Shown: in pieces, positions 21,431-30,603 of the stretch
Layout: every line of letters begins with the position of its first letter
How positions within the stretch are numbered: the first letter of the stretch is position 1
NCBI GenBank assembly: GCA_029553955.1
Contig: JAKPJZ010000161.1
Location: forward strand, 62,001 to 126,000
Direction of reading: 5' to 3'
Origin: Chloroflexota bacterium
GTDB taxonomy: Bacteria > Chloroflexota > Anaerolineae > SpSt-313
DNA: 64,000 bases
Translations under genes and position numbers: made by a program
The notes under the pieces: model-generated
The model's input: only the letters and a program-made list of their open reading frames with translations
Database searches by the model: none
What the model was told of the DNA's origin: nothing

Positions 21431-21824
21431 GTGCTGCGCCGCGCGCTTGCGCTCTGGGCGCTGCTCCACCTGGCGAGCTGCGCGGCGGGCGGCGCGGCGG
21501 CCTTTGCGCAGACGCAGACGCTCCCCGGCGGCACGGCGACGTTGAGCATGGCCGAGTACCCCCCGCCGACGATGCGGCGCACAACGTTGCGGCTGGCGCT
21601 CAGCGACGTGCAGGGGCGACCCCTGGCGGGCGCGCGCGTGTGCCTGGACCTCGACATGCCCGACTGCCCAGCCATGCCGCTGAACCGGCCGCAGGCGGTG
21701 GAGGTGGCGCCGGGGACGTATGAGGCGGCAGCCCTCTTTGCCATGGCGGGCTACTGGCAGGCGCGGGTGGAGGTGGAAGGCGAGGGAGAGGCAGGTGTAC
21801 ACGTTCTACCTCAGGGTCAAGTAG
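21431..21824 (+). CDS. YtkA/FixH-like secreted protein, probable C-terminal frameshift
   Basis: GTG start after FtsX stop; signal peptide; GRPLAGARVCLDLDMPDCPAMP; alternative frame ends QVYTFYLRVK* while the called ORF reads into repeat DNA. Confidence 0.5.
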
Positions 21825-21945
21825 GGTGGAGCGCCGGGCAGCGACCGGGCCTATCCGCGCCTTGGGCATTGAGCTCAGATTCCGCGCGCCAACAGGTCAA
21901 GGCGCTCAAGCGCCAACCACGAACAGGAGGGAGGCGATCTGAGCA

Positions 21946-22649
21946 GTGATACCCTTGGCGAGCACGCTGGGGGCGCTGTTGCTGAGTGGGCTGGTGGGGA
22001 GCGTGGGGCACTGCCTGGGCATGTGTGGGCCGCTGGCGCTGCTGGTGGGCGTGCAGACGGCCGGCCAGCGGCGGCGCTGGCCGCGCCAGTTGCTCTTCCA
22101 CGGGGCGCGGGTGGCGATGTACGCGCTGCTGGGCGCGGTGGCGGGCGGCCTCGGCGGCTTTGTCGCGATCGCCGAGGGGGTGAGCGCGGCCACGGGGGCG
22201 CTGAGCGTGGCGCTGGGGCTGGCGACGGCAGCGCTGGGCGCGGGCTATGTGGGCTGGCGGCCGCCGGCGCGCCTGGAGGGGCGGGCGGGGCTGTGAGCCG
22301 GGGCATGCAGTGGGCGCTCAAGCGGGGCGGCGCGGCAGGCATGGCGCTCTTGGGGGCGCTGAGCGGGCTCTTGCCCTGCTGCCTGGTGTATGGTGCGCTG
22401 CTCGTAGCCGGCTCGACGGCGGGGGCGCTGCCCGGCGCGCTCAACATGGTCCTCTTCGGCGCAGGCACGCTGCCGGCGCTGCTCGCCGCGGGGCTGGGGG
22501 CAGGGCGGCTGGGCGTGCGGGCGCGCCAGGCCCTCAGCCGCGCCGCCGGGGCGCTGATGGTGCTGGTGGGGCTGCAGCTCGCGGCGCGCGGGCTGGCCGA
22601 GCTGCATGTGGTGCCGCACCTGGAGGTGGGCGGACTGGTCTTCTGGTAG
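21946..22649 (+). CDS. Sulfite exporter TauE/SafE (UreH-like) membrane protein, split by a frameshift near 22280
   Basis: First frame GLVGSVGHCLGMCGPLALLVG; second frame GALSGLLPCCLVYGALL...LFGAGTLPALLAAG. Confidence 0.7.
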
Positions 22650-22670
22650 ACGGGTACGGCACAGATGGCA

Positions 22671-22769
22671 GGCGAGCCTGAGCGCCTTGACCCCGCGGAT
22701 TTGGCGCCGCATGCACAGCTGGCGCCGGGCTGGGGGGCAAGGCGCTCAAGCGCCGGCTACGAACCTGGC
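22671..22769. repeat. GGTTCGTAG-family element, degraded left arm
   Basis: CTGAGCGCCTTGACCCCGCGG ... GGCAAGGCGCTCAAGCGCCGGCTACGAACCTG. Confidence 0.8.
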
Positions 22770-22803
22770 CGCCCGCTTCAGATAAGCAAGGCACCGGGCG
22801 ATT

Positions 22804-24279
22804 TCAGCGCGCTGCTGGCGCGGACCTCACCTCACGCTGCTCGGCCTCGGCCAGTATCGCCTGGATCTTGGCGTTGATTGCGTCGGCGAGTGGCTCGGGC
22901 TGGTGGTTGTGCAGGATGTGGCGCAGCCGCTCGGCGATACGCTGTTCCATGCTCTTGGCCCCCTGCTCGTGCCAGATGGCGTAGGGGTTGCGGTCCATGA
23001 GCGTGGGCACCCACAGCTCCTTGCGGCAGAGGGCGACCGACTCCGGCTCGGCGATGAAGAACTGGCCGGGGCCAACCTCGTCGATGAGGTCCATCATGAT
23101 GGTGTCGGCGTTGACGACGATGCCGCGCATGATGCGCTTGGCCATGGCGATGGCCTCGTCGATGAGCACGAGCAGCGGCAGCGAGCCGGTGTCGGCGCAG
23201 TCGAGGAAGCCCAGGTCGTGCACCATGGCGGCGCCGCTGAGCGCCGACATGAGCACCTGGAAGGAGCACTCCATGGCGGCCTGCGAGTCGAGCAGCTTGC
23301 TCTCGGAGGCGCCGCCGGTGCCCATGAAGGGCACCTCCAGGTAGCGGCAAAGGTCCGACGCTGCGGCAGCGTGCAGGCTCATCTCGGGCCCGCCGTAGGC
23401 CGGGCGGGCGGTGCGCAGGTCCATGGGCTGGGGCGCCGAGCCGATGACCGTGGGCGCGCCCCGCCGCTTGAGCTGGATGATGGCGAGCCCGCTGAGCGCC
23501 GTGGCCAGGAAGATGACCATGGTGGCGGCCCCGGTGGCCGGCGCGCGCAGCCCCATGGTGGGTCCGCCGAGGTAGATGACAGGGATACCGTGTTCGGCGG
23601 CCCAGAACACATCGGCCAGGTCGTTGTCGGCGTGGCGCAGCGGCGTCTCAAAGGTGGCAAAGAAGGCGAAGCGAGGCCGCAGGCGCAGGGCCTCCTCGCC
23701 GCCCGCCACCGCCGTTGCGATGCGATAGATGTCGGCCACGTTCTGCGGCTTGTAGCCCCAGGCCACGATCGGCTTGGTGGTGTTGGCCACCAGCTCGGCG
23801 AACTCGTAGACCGGGGCCAACTGCGGCGTGACGTCGTCTATCAGCCCGAGGCCGATGCAGTAGTCGATGTTCTCGAGCGCATCGCAGAGGCGAGCCGTGA
23901 GCGTGCAGTCGCTGCGGCGCGACCGGCGCCGCTCGCCAGTCTCTGGGTCGATAAAGTTGGTGCAGGTCAGCCCGGGGCCAAAGGTCACCTTGCCCTGGGC
24001 TACCGGCATGGGGCGACGCCCATCGCGGTCCCACAAGGTGAAGGCGCGAGGGGTGCTCGCCAGGGCATCCTGGATGATGTGCGCCGGGATGCGCACGCGG
24101 TCGTCGGGGCCCAGGTGCGCCCCTGCCGCCGCAAGCAGCTCCCTGGCCTCATCGTTGCGCACCTGCACGCCTACGCGCTCGAGGCACTGCAGCGCCGCCA
24201 GGAACAGCTCACGGCACTGCGCATCGGAGAGCACGCGGAACTGCGGAGTCTGCCGGTCGGCATAGTTGGAAACGATCAT
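22804..24279 (-). CDS. Trimethylamine methyltransferase (MttB) superfamily protein, non-pyrrolysine
   Basis: Homologous across its length to 35470-36927 (ANTTKPIV, GGASESKLLDSQAAMECSFQ); no in-frame amber. Confidence 0.85.
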   Translation of the reverse strand: MIVSNYADRQTPQFRVLSDAQCRELFLAALQCLERVGVQVRNDEARELLAAAGAHLGPDDRVRIPAHIIQDALASTPRAFTLWDRDGRRPMPVAQGKVTFGPGLTCTNFIDPETGERRRSRRSDCTLTARLCDALENIDYCIGLGLIDDVTPQLAPVYEFAELVANTTKPIVAWGYKPQNVADIYRIATAVAGGEEALRLRPRFAFFATFETPLRHADNDLADVFWAAEHGIPVIYLGGPTMGLRAPATGAATMVIFLATALSGLAIIQLKRRGAPTVIGSAPQPMDLRTARPAYGGPEMSLHAAAASDLCRYLEVPFMGTGGASESKLLDSQAAMECSFQVLMSALSGAAMVHDLGFLDCADTGSLPLLVLIDEAIAMAKRIMRGIVVNADTIMMDLIDEVGPGQFFIAEPESVALCRKELWVPTLMDRNPYAIWHEQGAKSMEQRIAERLRHILHNHQPEPLADAINAKIQAILAEAEQREVRSAPAAR

Positions 24280-24288
24280 GGGCTCCCC

Positions 24289-25548
24289 CTAGCGACAGGC
24301 CTTGAGTGCCTGGTCCAGGTCATCCTTGATGTCCTCGACGTTTTCCACGCCCACCGACATGCGCATGGTGCCCCAGCCGATGCCGAGGGCGGCCAGCTCC
24401 TCGTCGTTGAGCCAGTGATGGGTGCTCGTGGCGGGATGGATGCAGATAGAGAACACATCGCCCAGCGAAGTGGAGGCCATGACGACCTTGAGGGCATCCA
24501 TGAAGCGGAAGGCCTTGGCCTTGTCGCAGCCGGCGATGTCAAAGCTGACCATGCCACCGAACTGGTCACCACGCAGGATGCGCTTGGCGACGTCGTGTTG
24601 CGGGTGGCTGGCCAGGCCCGGGTAGCGCACGCGCTCGATCAGCGGGTGGCTTTCGAGGAAGCGGGCGATCGCCATGGCGTTGGCGCAGTGCCGCTCCATG
24701 CGCAGGGCAAAGGTCTTGATGCCACGGAGCGCCAGGAAGGCCTCGTTGGGCCCCAGGGAACAACCGGTCTGGATCAGCATGTCGCGCAGGCGGTCAAAGT
24801 TCTCGAGGTGGCAGCTCACCGAGCCGGCGAGGACGTCGGCATGGCCCGAGAGGTACTTGCTCACCGAGTGCGTTACATAAGCGGCACCGACTGTGAACGG
24901 CTTGAACAGATAGGGCGTGGTAAAGGTGTTGTCGACGATCACCGCGGCCCCATAGCGGTGCGCAATGTCGATCACCGCCGGCGCATCGACGACCTTGGTG
25001 AGCGGGTTGGTCACGGCCTCAAAGTAGACGATGGCCGGCTTTTCGCGGCGGATTGTGTCTTCCACCTTGTCGAGGTCCGTCATCTCCATGAGCATGGTGT
25101 GCGTGCCCAGGGCCGGGAAGATGTTCTCGATCATTGTGTACACGCTGCCGTAGACGTCGCTGGAGCAGAGGATCATCCCTTCCTTGCCCGCACCGGCGGT
25201 CAGCAGCGCGAGGTGGCTTGCGGCCATGCCCGAGGCGCAGACGTGGGTGGCATCGGCGCCTTCCAGGGTCGAGATGGCGCGCTCCAGCGCCGTGCTCGTC
25301 GGGGAGCCGCCGCGCGAGTAGGTGTAGCCCGGCTTGCGGTAGTAGACGCGGTCGTCGCGCTCCTGGATGGTGTCGTAAAAGTACTCGGTGCCGTTATAGA
25401 TGGGGGTGCTCGACGTCCAAAAGTCCTGCTTCTCCCAGCGCTCGCCGGCGTGCAGGCACTGGGTCTCCAGCGCCTTGTCGGCATAGCGCGGGTCGGCCTT
25501 GCGCAGCTCGGCGTGGGCAGGCTTTTTGGAGTACTTCCACTTGGCCAT
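24289..25548 (-). CDS. Cys/Met metabolism PLP-dependent enzyme (cystathionine gamma-synthase / methionine gamma-lyase-like)
   Basis: SVSKYLSGHADVLAGSV PLP-lysine motif; VDNTFTTPYLFKPF; start MAKWKYSK. Confidence 0.88.
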   Translation of the reverse strand: MAKWKYSKKPAHAELRKADPRYADKALETQCLHAGERWEKQDFWTSSTPIYNGTEYFYDTIQERDDRVYYRKPGYTYSRGGSPTSTALERAISTLEGADATHVCASGMAASHLALLTAGAGKEGMILCSSDVYGSVYTMIENIFPALGTHTMLMEMTDLDKVEDTIRREKPAIVYFEAVTNPLTKVVDAPAVIDIAHRYGAAVIVDNTFTTPYLFKPFTVGAAYVTHSVSKYLSGHADVLAGSVSCHLENFDRLRDMLIQTGCSLGPNEAFLALRGIKTFALRMERHCANAMAIARFLESHPLIERVRYPGLASHPQHDVAKRILRGDQFGGMVSFDIAGCDKAKAFRFMDALKVVMASTSLGDVFSICIHPATSTHHWLNDEELAALGIGWGTMRMSVGVENVEDIKDDLDQALKACR

Positions 25549-25613
25549 GATACCTTCTCCTCGATTGCACGGCGGGGTCCTGGCCCGCCTTGGTTTTGCT
25601 GCGGGTTCAATAC

Positions 25614-25755
25614 TAGGTCGTGTTCGCAAACCGCCGTGGTCTAGGGCCTTGTGCCCGTTTGGCCTCGCCATGGCGCCAGATGCGCCGCCGGCGATGCCCA
25701 CGAAGCCGCCTACGGCGGCCAAGGGGGGCTAGGCTACTGGTTTGCGAACACGACC
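25614..25755. mobile_element. MITE-like element with TIR GTCGTGTTCGCAAACC
   Basis: GTCGTGTTCGCAAACC ... GGTTTGCGAACACGAC; shares interior CTAGGGCCTTGTGCCCGTTT with 25918-26012. Confidence 0.7.
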
Positions 25756-25917
25756 CACAACCGTACATGACCGCAGAGTCGTGGCATCAGTGCGCGGAGC
25801 GGGCGAGCCGGCTGTTGCCGAATGCCCGGACGCCAAGAACGGTTGTGGCATTAAGCCGCACTACATGGTATGGCGAGGGGGCGACAGCTCCCAGAACAGC
25901 CCTACGGCCCGGTGGCC

Positions 25918-26012
25918 TAGAGCCTATCCGGAAAGTCGCGTAGCCTAGGGCCTTGTGCCCGTTTTGCCGCGCCACGGGGGGCTATGCTACGGCTTTTCGG
26001 TTAGGCTCTAGG
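25918..26012. mobile_element. MITE-like element with TIR TAGAGCCTATCCGGAAA
   Basis: TAGAGCCTATCCGGAAA ... TTTTCGGTTAGGCTCTA. Confidence 0.65.
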
Positions 26013-26021
26013 TCACCGGGC

Positions 26022-27359
26022 CTACAATGCCCGCGCCAGGGCACGGGCGCTGGGCAGGCTTTCGAACTCGCGGACCAGGCGCAGCAAATGCTCGGCCGTC
26101 TCGCCGGGGACGACGTAGGCGGCGAGCCAGCGGAACTTGGCCTCCAGCAGTTCGTCATCCCACGACGGCGATTCGCGGTCGACGATGCCGGAGTCGAAGC
26201 TGCGGCCATCGGTCAGGGTGACCTGGGCACGGCTGGCGATGCGGGCGTCGGGCGAGGTGACGCCGCGGGCGCGCAGCCGGTACATGCGGTTGATCTCGGG
26301 ATCCTCGACGACCTCGATGCGGCCGATGAGGTCGTTGAGCGCGGGGTCGTCGAGGCGCGGCTCGAGCACCTGGTCGGGGCCCACCTGGCCGTCGAGGAGC
26401 ATGGTGGCCAGCGGCCACTTGATGCTGAACTGGGCCTCTTCGGTCGAAGTGGGGGGCTGCTGCCAGAGCCGCCAGCCCTCGTGAAAGGTGTGCAGCCGGA
26501 TGCGTGCGATCTCGGAGACGCGAATGCCGTGGCTGCGCAGCAGCTTGAGGGTGGCATGGATGGCTGCGTGGCCCCACGCGCACGAGCACCAGCGCTTGCG
26601 GTTCACGCCGCCCTCGGCAAGAGAGTAGCGACTGCCCAGGTCGGCCACCCAGTCGCGGTACTCATCAAAGCCGAGGATGCTGGGGATGCCCGTAAAGCCG
26701 CGCGCGGCCAACTCGGCCGAGGTAACGCCGTGCATCGCGCCCCAGCCGATGCCGTGCTTGACCATCGCCGGGCGGTCGATATCGCGCATCATGGGCGCAT
26801 TGGGGGCCAGGTACTCGGCGATGCCCAGGGCATGCTGCACCTGGCCGGCGTCGAGCCCCAGCAGCCGGGCACTCGCCGCCGCGCAGGCCACCGAGCCCCA
26901 GGAGGCACAGGCCTGGTAGGTCTCGTGATGGCTGTGCCAGGCGCGCGCGGTACGGATGGCGATCTCGTAGCCGACCACCAGGGCCTCGAGCAGCGCCTTG
27001 CCGCCGGCGTCGACCTTCTCGGCCACCGCCAGGGCAGCCGGGAAGAGCTGCGCCCCGGGGTGGCCGCGGGTATAGACGGCGTCGTCGTCGATATCCAGGG
27101 CGTTGGCGGCGCAGCCATTGGCAAAGGCGGCGCCGGCCGCCTGGGCACGGCGACCTGCGAGCAGAACAGTGGCCTCATCGCCACGCCAGGTGTCGGCGGC
27201 GTAGGCGGCGGCGATGCGGCCGACGCGAGTCAGTGTGCCGGCGAGCAGCGCGCCCAGGCTGTCGAGCAGGCACAGCCGTGCCTGCCGGCGCACCGGCTCG
27301 GGCAGAGACTCCCAACGCAGGCCGACGATGAACTGGGCCGCGTGTTCGTTGCCGTCCAT
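26022..27359 (-). CDS. MmgE/PrpD family protein
   Basis: LLDSLGALLAG, ANALDIDDDAVYTRGHPGAQLFPAALAVAE, family architecture over 445 aa. Confidence 0.85.
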   Translation of the reverse strand: MDGNEHAAQFIVGLRWESLPEPVRRQARLCLLDSLGALLAGTLTRVGRIAAAYAADTWRGDEATVLLAGRRAQAAGAAFANGCAANALDIDDDAVYTRGHPGAQLFPAALAVAEKVDAGGKALLEALVVGYEIAIRTARAWHSHHETYQACASWGSVACAAASARLLGLDAGQVQHALGIAEYLAPNAPMMRDIDRPAMVKHGIGWGAMHGVTSAELAARGFTGIPSILGFDEYRDWVADLGSRYSLAEGGVNRKRWCSCAWGHAAIHATLKLLRSHGIRVSEIARIRLHTFHEGWRLWQQPPTSTEEAQFSIKWPLATMLLDGQVGPDQVLEPRLDDPALNDLIGRIEVVEDPEINRMYRLRARGVTSPDARIASRAQVTLTDGRSFDSGIVDRESPSWDDELLEAKFRWLAAYVVPGETAEHLLRLVREFESLPSARALARAL

Positions 27360-27466
27360 GGCCTTGACCCCTTATGACAGTTGGCGCCGGGTTGACGCGC
27401 CTTTGGCCGCCAAAGACGGCCTGCGTGCCCAGGGACGTCGCCCATCAAGACCGATGCGGCGAACCA

Positions 27467-29566
27467 CTAGGCTCGCGAGCCTCGCCGCCCCGCCACGGTG
27501 AATACGGGTTCCACCCGGCGTAGTTCGGCGAGCGCGATATGGCAGTAGATGCGATGGCCGTTGCCCGCGTCCTGTTCGGGCGGCTCCTCCCGCTCGCAGA
27601 TGGCGCCCAGCTTGCGCGGGCAGCGGGTGTGGAAGTGGCACCCGGTGGGCGGGTTCAGCGCGCTCGGGACGGTGCCCTCGAGCCGGATGCGTTTCTGGTC
27701 GGCATCGGGGTCGGCCACGGGCACGGCCGAGAGCAAGGCCTCGGTGTAGGGGTGGTAGGGTGGGGCGTAGATCGCCTCAGCCGGGCCGATCTCACAGACC
27801 TTGCCCAGGTACATGACGGCCACATAGTCGGAGAAGAAGCGCACCACGCTCAGGTCGTGCGAGATGAAGGCCAGCGCGGTGCCATACTCGCGCTGCACTT
27901 CGAGCAGCAGGTTGAGGATTGAGGCCTGCACCGACACGTCGAGCGCCGACACCGGTTCATCACAGATGACGAGCTCGGGGTAGGTGGCGATGGCGCGGGC
28001 GATGGCCACGCGCTGTTTCTGCCCACCCGAGAGCTGGCGTGGTTGGCGGTGGTAGTAGCTCTCGTCGAGCTTGACGGCGCGCAAGAGCCTGACCACCTCT
28101 GCATGCACCTTGGCGGCAGGCACCTTTTTCATGCGGCGCAGTGGTCGCGAGATCTGGTAGCCCACTGGGAACGACGGGTTCAGGGTCGAGTCGGGGTTTT
28201 GGAACACCATCTGCAGCTCTTTGGTGATCTCGAAGGCGCGCTGCGAGGCCGGCGACGAGATATCGACGCCCAGGAACTCGAGCCGGCCCGAGGTGGGGGC
28301 CTCGAGGCCGACGATGGTGCGCGCCAGCGTGCTCTTGCCGCAGCCCGACTCGCCAACGATGCCCAATGTGGCCCCTTTGGGCAGCTCCAGGCTGACTCCG
28401 TCGACGGCCCTGACGTGCCGTTTGCGGCCCAGGCCGACAAGGCTGAGCAGCGAGGTCGACTCCTGCTCATAGTAGGTGCGGACGCTGTCGAGCTTGAGCA
28501 GGGGCGCTGCGCTCGCGGCGCGCGCCGGTGCAGTGAACTCGGGTGCCTTGGGGTGAGGCAGCCCGCCGGCCGCCAGTTCATCGGCGAAATGGCAGCGCAC
28601 AACGTGGCCCGGACGCACCTCGCGCACGGTGGGGCGCTCGGCCCGGCAGCGGTCACGCGCCATGTCGCAGCGGGGCTCGAAGAGGCAGCCCGAGGGGAGA
28701 CGATCGAGCCGCGGCACCTGGCCGCGGATGGGCGTGAGGTAGCTCGACTCTTTGCTGGCGCCCAGTTGCGGGATGCAGCGCAGCAGGCCCGCGGTATAGG
28801 GGTGGAGCGGCGCCGCAAAGACCTCGGCGACTGGCGCTCGCTCGACCATCTCGCCCGAGTACATGATGCCGACCCGGCTGCAGACGCGCGCCACGACCCC
28901 CAGGTTGTGGCTGATGTAGAGGATCGCCGTCTGCAGCTCGCGGCGCAGCTCATCGATGAGATCGAGGACGGCCGCCTCCACCGTCACATCGAGCGCCGTG
29001 GTGGGCTCGTCCATGATGAGGAGCGCCGGGTTGTTGAGCAGCGCCATGGCGATGATGACCCGCTGCTGCTGCCCGCCGGAGAGCTGGTGGGGATAGCGCC
29101 GCATGATGAGCTCGGGGTCGGGCATGTAGACGCGCTTCAGCATCTCCAGGCAGCGCGCGCGGGCGGCGGCCGCGCGCATCTTTTGGTGCACGGTGAGCAC
29201 TTCGCTGAGCTGCTCACCGATGCGCAGGCAGGGGTTGAGGGCCTGCATGGGGTCCTGGTAGACCATAGAAATCTGGCTGCCGCGCAGTTGCTGCAGTTCG
29301 GCCTCACGCCGGCCTACGAGATCGCTGCCCTGGAAGACGATGCGTCCGGCGTCGATGTGCCCATTGCGCCCCAGCGAGTTGACGATGCTGAACGCCACCG
29401 TACTCTTGCCGCAGCCGGATTCGCCGACCAACCCGAAGGCCTCACCTTTCTCGATGTGACAGGTGACGTTCCTGACTGCGTTGACTTGGCCCTTGCGTGT
29501 CTGATAGGAAACGGCCAGGTCTTCGATGCTGATGACCGGCGCTCCCGAGGCATCATGGGATGTCAT
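27467..29566 (-). CDS. Fused dipeptide/oligopeptide ABC transporter ATP-binding protein (DppD-DppF type)
   Basis: Two Walker A (GESGCGKST) and two LSGGQ signatures; oligopeptide C-terminal CxFxxRC motifs. Confidence 0.92.
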   Translation of the reverse strand: MTSHDASGAPVISIEDLAVSYQTRKGQVNAVRNVTCHIEKGEAFGLVGESGCGKSTVAFSIVNSLGRNGHIDAGRIVFQGSDLVGRREAELQQLRGSQISMVYQDPMQALNPCLRIGEQLSEVLTVHQKMRAAAARARCLEMLKRVYMPDPELIMRRYPHQLSGGQQQRVIIAMALLNNPALLIMDEPTTALDVTVEAAVLDLIDELRRELQTAILYISHNLGVVARVCSRVGIMYSGEMVERAPVAEVFAAPLHPYTAGLLRCIPQLGASKESSYLTPIRGQVPRLDRLPSGCLFEPRCDMARDRCRAERPTVREVRPGHVVRCHFADELAAGGLPHPKAPEFTAPARAASAAPLLKLDSVRTYYEQESTSLLSLVGLGRKRHVRAVDGVSLELPKGATLGIVGESGCGKSTLARTIVGLEAPTSGRLEFLGVDISSPASQRAFEITKELQMVFQNPDSTLNPSFPVGYQISRPLRRMKKVPAAKVHAEVVRLLRAVKLDESYYHRQPRQLSGGQKQRVAIARAIATYPELVICDEPVSALDVSVQASILNLLLEVQREYGTALAFISHDLSVVRFFSDYVAVMYLGKVCEIGPAEAIYAPPYHPYTEALLSAVPVADPDADQKRIRLEGTVPSALNPPTGCHFHTRCPRKLGAICEREEPPEQDAGNGHRIYCHIALAELRRVEPVFTVAGRRGSRA

Positions 29567-29708
29567 CCACTTGCTCCAAGGGTGATAGATCAGGTGCCCA
29601 ACATGCGATGCGGCGTGATCCTGCGTGCTCCGTCTATGGCGCTGCCCAGGATCAATGCCTCTCAGATAGCGCTGCCTTGAGAGGCACAGAGCGCCGGCAG
29701 CGCATCAG

Positions 29709-30593
29709 CTACTCGTAGCGACCAAGCTCCTCCTGTAGCCCATCGGCGAAGAGGTTCAGCCCCACCACCAACGAAGAGATGGCCAGCGAAGGCCACAGGA
29801 CCGCCCACGGATTAGTCCAGATATAGCGGCGGGCGACATTGACCATACTGCCCCAGTCGGGGCTGGGGGGCGGCAGGCCCAGGCCGAGGAAGCCCAGGGT
29901 GCCAATGGAAAAGACGGCATAGCCGATGCGCAGCGCCGCGTCGACGATGATCGGCCCCCGTGCGTTGGGCAGGATTTCTACGAACATGATGTACCAGGCG
30001 CTCTCGCCGCGCAGCCGGGCGGCGGCCACGTACTCGCGGGTGCGTATGTCGAGGGCCAGGCCACGCACCAGGCGCGCGATGCCCGGGGCTCCGGCGACGG
30101 TGATGGCGATGACGACATTGACCGGCGAAGCGCCCGCCGCGGCGATGATAATCAAGTAGAGGAGCACGGTGGGGAAGGCCATGATGATATCGACGATGCG
30201 CATCACCAGGTCGTCGACCCAGCCGCCGTGGTAGCCAGCGAGCAGGCCGAGGGTGGCGCCGATGATGAGCGAGCACAGCACAGAGAGCGGCGCCAGGACG
30301 ATGATCGTTTGGCTGCCGTAGGCGATGCGCGACCAGAGGTCACGCCCCTTGTTGTCGGTGCCCAGCCAGTGGGCCGCCGACGGTCCCTTGTTCACCACGC
30401 CAGGCAGCTCTTCGAGCGGCCCATAGCGAGTGAGCAGCGGGGCGGCGATGGCCACCACTACCCAGAACAGCACCAGGGTCAGCCCCACCATAGCGATACG
30501 ATTGCGCAACAGGGGCGCGACGGCACCCTTGAGGCGCTCCCATCGCGAGGGGGTGGCTGTGCTCGCGGCTGTGACTTGTCCCTCTGCCACCAT
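29709..30593 (-). CDS. ABC transporter permease (DppC type)
   Basis: GTDNKGRDLWSRIAYGSQ, EYVAAARLRGES EAA loop. Confidence 0.92.
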   Translation of the reverse strand: MVAEGQVTAASTATPSRWERLKGAVAPLLRNRIAMVGLTLVLFWVVVAIAAPLLTRYGPLEELPGVVNKGPSAAHWLGTDNKGRDLWSRIAYGSQTIIVLAPLSVLCSLIIGATLGLLAGYHGGWVDDLVMRIVDIIMAFPTVLLYLIIIAAAGASPVNVVIAITVAGAPGIARLVRGLALDIRTREYVAAARLRGESAWYIMFVEILPNARGPIIVDAALRIGYAVFSIGTLGFLGLGLPPPSPDWGSMVNVARRYIWTNPWAVLWPSLAISSLVVGLNLFADGLQEELGRYE

Positions 30594-30603
30594 TTGCTCT
30601 ACC

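Noticed and set aside
20230-22649. Programmed ribosomal frameshifting in the FtsX/YtkA/SafE genes
   Set aside because: Shifts are of both signs and at plain G-runs without obvious slippery heptamers or stimulatory structures; indel error or decay is simpler.
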